64,000 bases of DNA from Parasponia andersonii. Taxonomy: Eukaryota; Streptophyta; Magnoliopsida; Rosales; Cannabaceae. Below the pieces are notes generated by a model. That model saw nothing but the letters and a program-made list of their open reading frames with translations. It was not told the DNA's origin and did not search any database. The stretch lies in NCBI GenBank assembly GCA_002914805.1, contig JXTB01000015.1, positions 1,807,332 to 1,871,331 on the forward strand, written 5' to 3'. Shown here in pieces: positions 51,938 to 62,947 of this stretch. Made by a program: the position numbers and the translations under genes. The stretch's first letter is position 1. Each line of letters starts with the position of its first letter.

Positions 51938-52602
51938 ATAAGTCAGAATTGGCTTCATATGCTCATAGGAAGACTAAATGAGTCACAACGCTTTGTCCTC
52001 GTCACCAATCTTAACTCCAATAGCCTCCAATTCAGAAATGATGCCATTTAGGACAGTGAAATGATCTGATATTATTATACTTTCACTCATACGTAGTGTA
52101 TGAAACTGTTCCTTTAAGTATACCTGATTTGAAATTCATTTTACCTTATACAATACTCCGAGCTTTTCCCAGAGCTCCTTGGCTGTAGATATTTTAAGGA
52201 CATTTGTAAGAATATTTTTTTGCCAAGTACATTTATATCGCACTTGCAGCTCTATCGTCTAAATCTTCCTAGTCTTCATCGCTAATTTTAGCTTTTTCAA
52301 AAATATCTTTTCCTTTTAAAACCTTGTGCAAACCAGATTAAATTAAAAATCCTTAGCTTGAACTTGCCACAAGCCAACGTTGATGTTGTCGTAAACTTTC
52401 TCTAAATCAGCTTTAATCGGAGTTGTATACTTGATTCCTAACATTGTTTTGCACTTTCTTGTTTAAGAAACCCGCCAAAAAAGTTTCGTATAGGGCTCAA
52501 ATGCTCCCACTTAAACACAACTTCCTTACAAAAACTTTTTAGACTACCACTAAGCCCTAATGCGCTGAAGAACTGACCATAACTTATCTCTTTGATAGCA
52601 GT
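51938..52602 (-). pseudogene. gag: Copia gag remnant in the deleted element
   Basis: On the minus strand a gag stretch reads STAKELWEKLGVLYKVK, YLKEQFHTLRMSES, SDHFTVLNGIISELEAIG and VKIGDEDKAL, then SYEHMKPILTY, the classic plant copia gag block. Stops (for example before ISNQVYL) and frame changes interrupt it. It ends abruptly at the fused LTR end. Confidence 0.85.
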
Positions 52603-53225
52603 TGTTGGGAAGAAATCACTTTCCCACTTGTGACTTTTCGTACGTATTAATAGTACTATATGTGTGAATAATGTCATACACGTAAATAGTATCGTATATA
52701 TGAATAGTGATCTTCGAAATAAAGACAAGAATAAAGTAGCATAATAAGACACAAATTTATGTAATTTATCCAACTTGGACTATGTCTACGGAATTACTAT
52801 AGATCTTTCATTATAGGAAGAAAATTTGTTACAAGTATTTATAAATACTCACTCACAACTTTAATTCCAAATACACCCAAACACTCTCTCTTATAAGTAT
52901 TTTCTCACTCACACTTTTTCTAATACTCTTTGACGTATCCTCTTACACAAAGAAACTATAATTTCTTTGAAAGGAGAAACAAAGAGAAATGAAATGATTT
53001 AATCAGAAGAAATACTTAAATTATTTCTAATTTTGGAATGCTTTGATGGAATAATGAAGAGGTCTATTTATTGGCCAAAGCCCTTCCCCTTCACACGGTT
53101 GGTAGCCTATAATAGTTACCAATTGTCAACAAAAATGGGTTGATGAATTTTGTGTTGAATTGTCAAGCCAATAATGTTGATTTTCCATAAAAGTGGCTAG
53201 TTGCCCGTTCTTTTTGATCCCAACA
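52603..53225 (-). repeat. Complete LTR of the deleted copia element
   Basis: 623 bp with TGTTGGGA...TCCCAACA inverted ends. Its last 75 or so bases on the minus strand match 51937-51863. Confidence 0.88.
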
Positions 53226-54539
53226 AAATGTAAGGAGAGAGAGAGTATTAAATAATGTGCATTTATTGTTATTATTTTTTTTTCCAACAACTTAAATTAT
53301 TGTAAAGATTAAATAATGATTCAATGGCTAAAAAAACAAAAAAAACTTATATACCTGTAGAAAAATAAAAACTATTTGATAATGATGCTACTCAAAAATA
53401 TGAAACATGGATTACTAGTTGTTAATATAATTTATTGTTGACAATTACCAGAGAATTTAATAATTATGGATTCTAAAAATTAGTCGACAAGTATAGGAAC
53501 CGATAGTAATATATGAGGATGTAACATATAGACACTGTTTTCTTCTTAAATTAAAAAAAAAAAAAACATATAGACACTGTTTTTATGACAGTTGAAACGA
53601 ATAATTCTATTACTTCTAAAACTAAAGAAAGCCTTCATTTTTGTTCTCAAACATCTAATAGACTTTTAATGTTTCTGTTTGCAACATTTTCTCCTTTTTT
53701 TTTTTTGTACTTGAATTATTGCGATTTCAATTTACTATCGTTTCAGTAGAACTAATGGTGTGAAAATGGATCGGACCAAAAGGTCGGCTCGCGGCATTAT
53801 GTTTATACGATGTAAAATTATGTTTGTACGGTGTCCGGAGTTTAAATGAAATGTATACAACTCTCTTTCAATTTTTTTTTTTTTTAATTTTACGGTGCTT
53901 GATGTCAGCTGTCAGGGCCGATATTTATTTTTAATGGTGTACGCGCGTATGCGCGTGTCAGACGCATTCTACAGTCTTTTTTTAGTCTTTTTTTTTTTGT
54001 CTTTTTCTATTAATGTTCTTTTGGATAGATTTTATTTTTTTAACGATAGATTTAGCTTTTCTTTTAATTTTTTTTTTGGATATTATGTTTAAGTTTTTGA
54101 ATCCTTTACTGTGTGTTTTAACTATTTTTAGGATAGAATTACAACATTCTAAAATAGAATTATTTTTTGAATTCAAAAAAAAAGAATTAACTTTCAGGAT
54201 ATAATTTTATTTCTCTTTGACTATTTCTATACAGTTTTAGTATTAATTAAACTTTTAATTCTTCTTTTTTTGGGAGGAAAAAACGTTTTTCTCTTTTATT
54301 TTTTATTTTGAATTTACTTTCTTTAGGATAGAATAATGTTTTTTTGAATAGAATAACGAAATACTTTTTTTAAGGATAAAGTTATTTAGTCTTTTATTTA
54401 TTTTTATATAGTTTAAGTATTTATATGAGATTCTCTGAAAAAAAAAATCTATGTCTACGATATTAAGCTATCACTGGGTTATCTGTGTTATCTGGGAGAA
54501 TTTGAAATGATCTTTAGTGTTCCTTATTATCACAAATAA

Positions 54540-55880
54540 ATAAATTCATACATACTTGCCAAAGGTTTCTTATTTGGTAAATAAAAAAAATACCATAAGT
54601 ATCTTACTTGGTTATTATAAGTATTTTATTTAGTTATCATGTAGTGGGTGGGGTAAGAATTGAGTATTAGGTCAAGAGTTCGATTCCCAGGATGCGTGCA
54701 TTATTTTTCCTTTTTTGTAATAAAGTGAATATCATTAGTTAAGATCCATTTTTTTTTAAAAAAATATCACAGATATCTTATCCAGTTATCATAAATATTA
54801 TATGTAGTTACCATAAGTATTCTATATGATGACCATAAGTGTCATGCCTGGTAAATAAAAATTATTTTTAAATGAATGATATCCAATTCGATTATAAAAA
54901 AAATACAACAGTTATCTTATCCAGTTACTATAAGTATTATATCTATTTCCCATAAGTATTCTATCCGATGACCATAAGTATCATGCGCGGTAAATAAAAA
55001 TTATTTTTGAATAAATGAGCCTTTTTAAAGTAGAAAATATTACATAGATATCCTATATGGTTAAAAAAAAAGGATTACCTTAGGTATTCTATCTAATTAC
55101 CATAAGTATCCTATTAGATTTAAAAAAAGAAAAATGGTTACCATGGGTATTATGTCTTGTTACCATAAGTATCATATCGGTTACTATAAGTATCATACCT
55201 GGTAAATAAAAATTGTATTTGAATGAATGAACCTTTTTAAAAGAGAAAATATTATTATAAGTATCCTATATGGGTAAAAGGAAAGGATTACCTTAGGTGC
55301 CTATCCAGATACCATAAACATCCTATTTGATTTAGAAATAAAATAGGTGACCATAAGTATCCTGTCTAGTTACAATAAGTATTATATTTGGTTACTCTAA
55401 GTATCATACCTGGTAAATAAAAGTTATTTTTAAATGAATGAACTTTTTTAAAGGAGGAAATGTTACCATATGTATCTTATATGATTAAAAGAAAGGATTA
55501 CCATAGGTATCCTATCCGATTACCCCAAGTATCTTACCCGATTGAAAAAGAAAATAGACTACTATAAGTATCATATCTTGCAAATAATAATAATAAAAAA
55601 TAATGAATAAGCCTCCTCAAAGGAAGGAAATATTATCATAGGAATCCTACATGGTTAAAAAGAAAATATTACTATAGGTATCTTATCAGGTTATTTTGGT
55701 ATCCACGAATTGGAAGCTGAATTATGTATTTCTTATTTCAAAAAGAATAAAACAATATGAGAAAAAAAAATTAAATCATATCTGGTTATTTGTTGTAACT
55801 AAAAATTGGAAGAAGAGTTTGAGAGTTCTTTTTTACATTTTTTTTTAAAAAAATTACCATAAATATCATAGTATGTTATC
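54540..55880. repeat. Compound tandem repeat array
   Basis: Short unit of about 20-25 bp based on TACCATAAGTATCCTATC, repeated many times with variation. A longer unit of about 140-210 bp is superimposed, marked by GGTAAATAAAAATTATTTTT followed by AATGAATGA and CTTTTTTAAA, seen near 54850, 54992, 55200, 55411 and 55575. Divergence is considerable. Confidence 0.85.
54640..54700 (+). mobile_element. Possible tRNA-like (SINE) fragment within the array
   Basis: TAGTGGGTGGGGTAAG resembles box A and AGTTCGATTCC (54677-54687) closely fits box B at suitable spacing. It lies inside the tandem array but does not resemble its units. No complete tRNA fold was found. Confidence 0.4.
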
Positions 55881-56954
55881 TATAATATTCCTAGAAATTA
55901 GATGGAGAGTTAGTATTTACTTTAAAAAAAAAAAAACCACAAGTATCATAATAAGTTATCTATAATATTCAACAAATGAGTATGAGAATTTAGATCTTTC
56001 ATTGCTAAAAAAGGAAATATGGTTAAGAACTTTATTGAAAAAAATTATTCAAAATATTTGTGATATTGCAGTTAAAGATTTCTAAATGTGAAAATAAAAT
56101 ATAATCACACAAATAAAATAAAAAATTAAGTGCAAAAACGTCAAAAAAAAAAAGAGAAATAAAGAATAGTTACAGGCGTTGATGATTGTTTTGTCCTTTT
56201 GCAGTATCACGCTATCACTTTTCATTTTCCTTTCTTTTTAAAACAAATATTACATATTTTTGTTAGTTGAAGCGAGTGAGTGCTGACATCAGCACTTATT
56301 AATGCCTTTTCTTTCTTTAGCAACAGAGGGCTTTTTATTTTTGGCTGCAGCATGTCCGTATCTTTCTAAATATTTAAAATGAATGTCGTATTTTTTTTTA
56401 GTACATTTATTGGCACCGTATTTTTCAAAAGTTCTTCACTTTTTCCCGTATTTGTATAAAATCCCCTCTGATTTATGGAGAAGAATAGTAAGGAGGGGAA
56501 AAAAAAAGAACTCTTGATAGAAATAATACGCTTATATCTTCCTAGTGAGACAGAGACAGTACTATACATATATACATAATAATTCCAGTGGCTTTAGGCT
56601 GTGTGAGTGTAATATAATACTTTATGTTCGATGGACTGCTACTAATACGAGTGTATTGTTGATGGAGATTTTGTCAATAATTAATTTAGAAAAAATTGCG
56701 AGATGTGACTTGTGTAAAAAAATGGTTATTAATCAAAGCAAATAAAGAGGTAAAGATTTTATAGTGGTTCAGCTCCAAAAAAGATGAGCTTACGTCCACT
56801 GTTTTTCACTATTTTTTCTAGAGAATTACAAGAACTCAGAATTACAATATATTGTCCGGAAAGAAGAAGAAAGTAAGAAAAGTTTCTTTCCAGAATTCCT
56901 TAGCCTCCCTAGATCAGAAAAAATTCTCGTCCCCTCCCCGAAACATTGAACTCC

Positions 56955-56963
56955 CTTTATATA
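56955..56963 (-). promoter_or_regulatory. LTR TATA box
   Basis: TATATAAAG read on the minus strand, followed by GGGAG, about 350 bp from the start of the LTR; a suitable core promoter in the same direction as pol. Confidence 0.65.
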
Positions 56964-57155
56964 GATGAGGGTAGCTCAATGTTCCCAATTGTGAAAATGG
57001 GTAATTGTACAATCGGGTAATACAATTTGAGTAACAATATAATTGGGTAATCACTTAAATAAGGTAAATGGTCGATCTTTAAAGAGAAATTTTTGTTTCC
57101 CTTTCTTTATAGGTTACCTGTTTGACGAAGCGTAGACTAGTCTCCTTTTCATTCT

Positions 57156-57255
57156 GGTCGCACTTAACTTATTCGGAGGAGGTCGCATGTAACTTATGCT
57201 GTTGAGGTCGCATGTAACTTATGCTGTTGAGGCCGCATGCAACTCTTTCGCAAGA
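57156..57255. repeat. 25-bp tandem repeats in the LTR U3
   Basis: Four abutting 25-bp units starting GGTCGCA or GGCCGCA: 57156-57180, 57181-57205, 57206-57230 and 57231-57255. The two middle copies are identical and the outer ones diverged; 57256-57280 may be a fifth. Upstream of the TATA box on the minus strand, they resemble enhancer repeats. Confidence 0.88.
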
Positions 57256-57310
57256 ACTCGCATTTAATCTTACTTATGCGACCTCACATAAGATTTTAGA
57301 CAGCACAACA

Positions 57311-57326
57311 ATTGCCCCCCAGCTCC
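57311..57326 (-). promoter_or_regulatory. Polypurine tract of the Tat-type element
   Basis: On the minus strand GGAGCTGGGGGGCAAT directly precedes the LTR start TGTTGTGC, the expected position for plus-strand priming. Confidence 0.75.
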
Positions 57327-58278
57327 ATTAGTTCTTTAGGACAAAATAGAGCTTCCTTCTAATGTAAGTGCAAGGTTAAAAAATGCGACGTCACGACCTA
57401 GACTCGAGACTCTTGAAGAGTCAAAGAGTCGCCGGATCTCAAATCTTACCTTTCTCAAGATCACGCGCACCTTTTTCTGATAGATGAAAACATGTGTCGT
57501 ATTTTCTAAGAAAAATAGCAGAACTCGAGGAGACTTAATGATAGCGATGATGCCAACTGTCATCTTTAAACCGAATCGTTTCAAATCTTGAAAGATACTG
57601 ATTTAATTTCGGAATAAATCAAATCCCGCGTGAACTTTGGCCTTTAGATCTGAAAATCAAATACCTTGATCTACAGCTGTGATTTAGCGATACTTGAGAG
57701 ATAAATATCGAAAATCAATCCGCTTCTGCTTCTTCATTATAATTTCTCTCGTCTTCCATCTCTAAAACACAAAGTATTTCAGAGCAAACACTATAGCGTC
57801 GTTTCGTTATTCAGCTCGCACAGTTCTAGTATCTTCCCCGACGGAGTTCATACCATATCTCAATCCCTCTACTTTCGAAGAAAGGTTAGTACATTTCTTC
57901 TCTCCTATTATTCTTCGTCTGTTCTCGGAAAAACTTATTCAGTTTTAATTTCTAGGAATTGAAACACGTCCCATATTCGGATGGATTGGAATGAGAATTT
58001 TTCAGATCTCCTTTACCATTTCATAGAATAGACTCCTTTCTAGATAATGGACAATGACGAACTTGTGAAAGAGTTTCTAGGGTCTGATACCCTATTTATT
58101 TTTTATTTTTTTTTGACGAACTGCTCGAGCAATTTTCATGAATCCGTAGACCGATTAGAAAAAATTCGATGAGCTTGCTTGTTAATACAATCCTAGGGTG
58201 AACCCCCAAAATTTACTAGTATATAGTGAAAATCCTTAATACTCGCATAGGACTAAACCTATCCGTATTTCTTTTCAG
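57327..58278 (+). promoter_or_regulatory. Presumed promoter and 5' leader of the antisense gene
   Basis: Between the polypurine tract and the antisense ATG. A plausible leader intron runs from GAAAG|GTTAGT near 57884 to TTTTCAG just before the ATG at 58279. CT-rich stretches near 57730-57765 and 57895-57910 look like plant 5' UTR sequence. No clear TATA box was found. Confidence 0.4.
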
Positions 58279-60421
58279 ATGTCTAGTAGTGAGGATTTTA
58301 GGGAAGGGAATGCATTCTCAGGAGAATCTGAGAACTCCAGTGTTAGTTCCATAAACCTTGAAGATTACCTTGAGCCAAAACCTGAGGTAGAGATAACATG
58401 GGTCAGGCAAAATAGTCCTCGCATAGGCGACCTCCCTCAGGACCAGTGGTCTCGACATATCAGGGATGCCCCTACTTTCGCATCAGGCTATCAATACTTA
58501 GACGGGAATTGGTCATGTACCAATATAAAGACGAGCTGCACATTGAATAAGCTCAGCAAAATCATGTGCAACTATAAGATCGCTATCCCTCTTCGCCTAC
58601 CCACAGAATTCAATCGACTACACACACCACCACGCGGAATTACCTTATTTTCTGAAGTAGATCTCAAGTGCGGTGTCCACCTCCCACTTCATCTATACAT
58701 AAAATCAATTATCAACTACTATGGAATCGTCCATTTCCAACTGACTCCTAATACATATAGATATATGGTAGGTTTGTACATACTTTACCACAAATTAGGT
58801 TTAGACTCCCCCTCTCCTGAAGAGTTCGCTTGGTTTTATCAAGTAAAATCAAACCCGTCAGATCTTGGCTTCTTTTATGCCAGCAAATGATCGAACCAGG
58901 CAATAAAAACAATATACGGGGTTTGCAACAATATGGGAAAATGGAAAAATCTATTTTTTCACTTTGACTATGTGGATAACGGCTTCTTTCAAAATCTTGG
59001 TAGGTAGTTTTTCAATTTATCGCCTTTTCTGTGTTGTTATATTTATCCTGATCGTACTCGTATGTCATCCCAAACAACAGGGAACGACCCGGACTTTCCA
59101 GGGAACAGCTCGCAAGGGTGTACAAAATCAACGACCTTCCAATTGAGGAATTTGATTGGAAGGTACTTAATACTTCCAAGAACCTTGTCCCTTGCAGTCT
59201 GCTTCCAAAGGGAGCTGCATTCCCTGACCCCCCCATCCGTTCGTCCAGACCTTCGAGCTTGAAGAAAAAGAAGCCAAGGAAACAGACGGATATAAGTGCC
59301 TCGTCTTTCAAACTTAGGAAACGAAAAGTACCTGCCACCCCTTTAACTTCAGAACCTTCTTCTCCAGAAATAGCATCATCACCAGCTCTTCAACAGTAAG
59401 AAGGTAATCATATATATATACATTTTCTAATCATCATTGTATTATGTCACCTTGCTTACTGACATATCTATACAGAGATGGTTATTGGTAGTGGCCTGTG
59501 AGCACCACCCTCCACTCTTAGGTCCATGGCAAAATCCAAGACACCCGAGAGCACTCCTCCGTCATCAAAAGGGAAAGAGAAGGTCGACAACTCCAAAAAA
59601 TGAAAAGTTGCCTTCGAGGACATCCCCGCAATCTCGCCTCCTCCACAGCCTCAACAATGAGCCATTCTGAACCACCCAAGGAGGCTGCACCTCTTCGGAA
59701 CCGATCTTGGTAGATAAGGATGAGGAGCTCTTCGCGCTCCTCAATCAATTACCAGAGAAGGTTGGTATGAGCGCAGCCTTCGTTGATCGCTTCACTTTCG
59801 AGGAGGGCTGGGAGAGGATGAAGCGACGATCTACCAAGGTCGCCTTCGGTTCTGCGATGAGGATACTGGCCAATGTAATCATCTTTTTATTCTCTCCTCA
59901 AATGTATTATTTCTTGGTATTAATGATTATATTTTTAGACTGCAGCAGCTGCTATCCTGATGCATGACCTGGTCCTCGAATGTTTGGGAAAGGCCGAAAA
60001 AATTGAAGAGATATCCCAAGCATTTGAGAACTCGGAGAAAGCTCGGGAGGAGGAGAAAAAAGCTTTTGAATTGGAGAGGCAGTAGCTGCTCAAAGACCTG
60101 GCCAAGGAGAAGCTCGAGAAGGAGAATCTCGAGGAGAAATTCAAAGAGCGCGAGAAAACTATCTCTGAGCATCCGGATCGCATGAAGGAGGTAACAACAG
60201 AGGCGATTTATAAAGCTATCGAAGAGTTCAAAGCGACTGAAGTCAAAAAGCTCGAAGATAAAGCTAGTGACATCGCCTCGTTAACCATTATTTTTAACAT
60301 TTTCTGCGAGTATCCGGACTTTGACTTCTCTATCCTTGGCGAGGACGTGGTCGAGCTTGTCCAGAGTTGGAGGGAGGATACTACCAAAACTAGGGATGGC
60401 GGTGCGAGCACTTCTGCATAA
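58279..60421 (+). pseudogene. Antisense spliced gene with PF04195-like domain, inside the Tat element
   Basis: The gene lies opposite to pol. The N-terminal part has an acidic Ser-rich start, then the hallmark LPLHLYIKSIINYYG, TYRYMVGLYILYHKLG and PEEFAWFYQVK blocks of the 'putative gypsy type transposon' domain, then NNMGKWKNLFFHFDYVDNG. Likely introns: 59004-59080 (phase matches), one in the region about 59394-59475 (acceptor uncertain), and 59875-59938 (phase 0). The C-terminal exon 59939-60421 is Lys/Glu-rich with heptad-like spacing (coiled coil) and ends TAA. Lesions: TGA at 58888-58890 where the family has Trp, TGA near 59600, and TAG at 60082-60084. The function of such antisense ORFs is unknown; family knowledge only places them between pol and the 3' LTR of Tat elements. 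Confidence 0.8.
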
Positions 60422-61161
60422 TAAACACTTGTATTTATTTATTATTATTATTTTTTTAGGACAATGCGGGCTTGGTCCTCCTTTCTCTCTCTGCTTATAT
60501 ACAGGTGCAATTTTTTTTAATGAAGAATATTTTTTTTTGTCAGACATTCCTGCAAAATAATCAAAACACAACATTGTAATTTTAACTAAGTAGTCAATCA
60601 CAGTGACTAATTGGTACGCTTTTTGCGATTTGAATCTAACTAACTTAAAACGAGTTCTAAGTATTAGGATAGGTTAGGTCGCTTAAGAAAACATCAAGTA
60701 CGAGTGATGCAAACTCAACTGTTTTTCAAAAGTTCCATGGCAAAATAGGATATAGCAATATATCACATCGAACAATGAATATTTGGCTTAGTTACTCTAT
60801 TGTTCGAGGAGGGAAATTGCGTAATATGACATGATAAGGCATGAAGCGAGGAGAAAATCCTAGGATTTTAAGGAATTTCAAATATTTCGACGATCGAAAA
60901 CTCTGTCTCCTCTAAATGGATGTTTTGCATAGTCTCTTAAGAAACAAGTAGAAGATAAAATTCTGATCCCACTACCCCTGAGTTTTATGGTGTCTGAAAA
61001 CTGCCATAGAACTATAAAAAAATGAATAAAATGAAGTTGAAGTGATAGCCGAAGAAATATTATTGACGAACGACGTCGAATGACGAAATAACAAAGATAC
61101 AGTAAGCCGTTGAAAATACATGGAAGATAAACATGAAGACTCATTGATAATAACGACGAAG
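60422..61161. other. Gap between convergent antisense gene and pol
   Basis: 740 bp between the stop codons of two genes that face each other. No open frame with recognised content. This should hold the 3' ends of both transcripts. A TTTATTTATTATTATTATT run lies at 60433-60453. Confidence 0.6.
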
Positions 61162-62563
61162 TTATTCTACATTCCAAACATGTTCGATCTTTTGTCTGCC
61201 GATGCGAGCTAGCTTGTGTGTCCCAGGTCGAATGACGTCACCAATAACATAAGATCCTTCCCAGGAAGGTCCAAATACACCAGCACTATGCTCTTTATTA
61301 TTAGGTAGAACTCTTCGAAGGACAAGATCACCAACTTCAAAATGTCTACTTTTGACTTTGGAGTTATAATGTCGAGCAGTGCTTTGTTGATATAATGCAA
61401 TTCGAAGTTGAGATTGTTCACACCTTTCTTCTAAAAAATTGAGTTCAATTCTTAGTAATACATAATTCTGATCTTGCTCATAAACAGATCGCCATAGAGA
61501 GCTCGCACCAATTTCAACTTGGATTATTGCTTCATATCCATAAGCTAAAAAGAATGGACTGTCTCCAGTAGTGATTCGTTGAGTGGTGCTATAAGCCCAT
61601 AAAACTTCTGGAAGTACTTCTGGCCAAGCTCTTTTATGCTCCACCAGCTTCATCTTTATATTCTGTTTAAGTATTTTATTTATCGCTTCAACCTGCCCAT
61701 TGGTTTACGGATGAACAACAGCAGAGAAACTCTTCTTGATGCCCAAGTTGTTGCAGAAGTCTCGGAACTCATCACAGTCGAATTGTTTCCCATTATTAAA
61801 AATTATAGTATACGGTAAACCATAACGGTAGATTATAGGTTTGTAAACAAAATCTATCATCTTCTTTGCGGAAATGGTGCTCAAGGCCTCAGCTCCATTT
61901 TGTGAAATAATCGATTGCGACCACCACATACTTCAAACCACCCCGTGCTAATGGAAGCATCCCGATAATATCAATTCCCCAAATAACAAATGGCCATGGA
62001 CTAGTCATTTTAGTTAAAGGAACATGTGGTTTTCTAGGAATAGTCGCAAACCGTTGACATTTATCACATCTCCTAGCAAATTCCATTGTATCCTTCTTCA
62101 TAGTCGGCCAAAAATACCCTTGTCGAAGAATCTTGTTTGCAAGTGCTTGCCCCCCAGAATGATTTCCACATATTCCTTCGTGGATTTCCCTCATAATATA
62201 GCGTGCTCTTTCATCATTGGCACATAATAATAATGGCGAGCTAATACTTCTTCGATAAAGCTTCTCATCATGGATGATATAGCGGGCTGCCTTCATGCGG
62301 AGTCGCTTTGCATCGTCTTTGCTCTCCGGAAGATCGCCATTTTGTAAATATTGCATTATAGGATCCATCCACGATGGTTTTTTGTCAACTAGCATAGTTA
62401 CTTGGGGTTCAGCCTCGATGCTTGGCAACACAAGAAATTCAACAGGAACAACCTTCAACAACTCTGCATCTTTCATTGAAGCGAGCTTAGCAAGTGCATC
62501 CGCTCGGGTATTTTCAATGCGAGGAAGAAGCTGAATGTTATAAGCAGTGAATGTTAAGAACAA
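61162..62563 (-). pseudogene. pol: Ty3/gypsy integrase with C-terminal domain
   Basis: On the minus strand the integrase zinc-binding HHCC region (HEGICGNHSGG ... CDKCQRFA, near 62190-62050) precedes the catalytic core (WGIDIIGMLPLARGG, YVVVAIDYFTKW), then GLPYTIIFNNGKQFD and KKSFSAVVHP. The core's second region has FNNG where FDNG is usual, so a catalytic aspartate may be lost. A frame change occurs near 61900 and a stop follows VVHP. The 61653-61162 part carries WPEVLPEVLWAYSTT, TPF-like DSPFFLAYGYEA, and the VGDLVLRRV...WEGSYVI end. No chromodomain is seen, as expected for Tat. Confidence 0.88.
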
Positions 62564-62575
62564 TCATTTTACCTC

Positions 62576-62944
62576 CTACAAATAGGCCATCATTCTCTCT
62601 CCTCTTGCTTGGTAATCGCCCTTAACCTGACAAACGACCAGCTGGGAGTCGCTGTACACTTCAATCATCTCTACCTTCATTTCTTGTGCAAACTTTAGCC
62701 CAACTATCAGTGCTTCATATTCAGCCTCATTATTCGATGCTGGGAATTTGAAGCGAAGCGCACAATGAATGTTATACCCTTCAGGACTGATTAAAACTAG
62801 GCCCGCACCTGCTCCACTTTCGTTTGATGACCTATCAATATAAAGTTTCCACAACTTTGATGTATCTGAAATGGGTTTTTTGAGTACTCCTGTGGGAAGA
62901 ACGAAAACGACATCATATGTAAATTCTGCAATAAAATTTGCGAG
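62576..62944 (-). pseudogene. pol: Second, archaeal-type RNase H (aRNH) of the Tat pol
   Basis: On the minus strand: LYIDRSSNESGAGAGLVLIS, NNEAEYEALIVGLKFA, and VYSDSQLVVCQVKG, the three acidic-residue blocks of the archaeal-type RNase H found after the ordinary RNase H in Tat elements. DRSS replaces the usual DGSS. It is followed by a stop, after MMAYL (62576-62578). Confidence 0.88.
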
Positions 62945-62947
62945 GGC

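Larger units (their letters stand above)
51863..53225 (-). mobile_element. Internally deleted Ty1/copia derivative with AAATG target duplication
   Basis: Minus-strand element of 1363 bp. Complete LTR 53225-52603 (TGTTGGGATC...TTCCCAACA read on the minus strand), then a primer-site-like TGCTATCAAAGAG, a gag remnant to about 51940, and a fused second LTR end of only about 75 bp (51863-51937). The flanks are identical: AAATG at 51858-51862 and AAATG at 53226-53230. The matching target duplication means it inserted in this reduced form, or lost its middle after insertion with both ends preserved. Confidence 0.88.
53231..56656. other. Gene-free region dominated by a degenerate tandem array
   Basis: No gene recognised. 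53231-54530 is AT-rich with long T tracts and low-complexity open frames on both strands. 54540-55880 is a compound tandem array. 55880-56656 is plain AT-rich sequence. Confidence 0.6.
56657..57310 (-). repeat. 3' LTR of the Tat-type element
   Basis: 654 bp with TGTTG...CAACA ends. On the minus strand it carries TATATAAAG (56963-56955) in a CATCTATATAAAGGGAG context, and downstream a GTGGACGTAAGC...GAGCTGAACCAC block often seen near the end of plant LTRs. An array of 25-bp repeats lies in the U3 part. Confidence 0.82.

Noticed and set aside
53895..54204. Open frames on both strands rich in Phe/Leu or Lys/Ile
   Set aside because: They arise from long T tracts and have no supporting feature.
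54640..54700. A complete tRNA gene
   Set aside because: Box B is good but no acceptor stem or anticodon arm could be folded; kept only as a SINE-like fragment.
59012..60183. Minus-strand open frames across the antisense gene
   Set aside because: Mirror images of the plus-strand coding exons; the plus reading has family motifs and splice sites.
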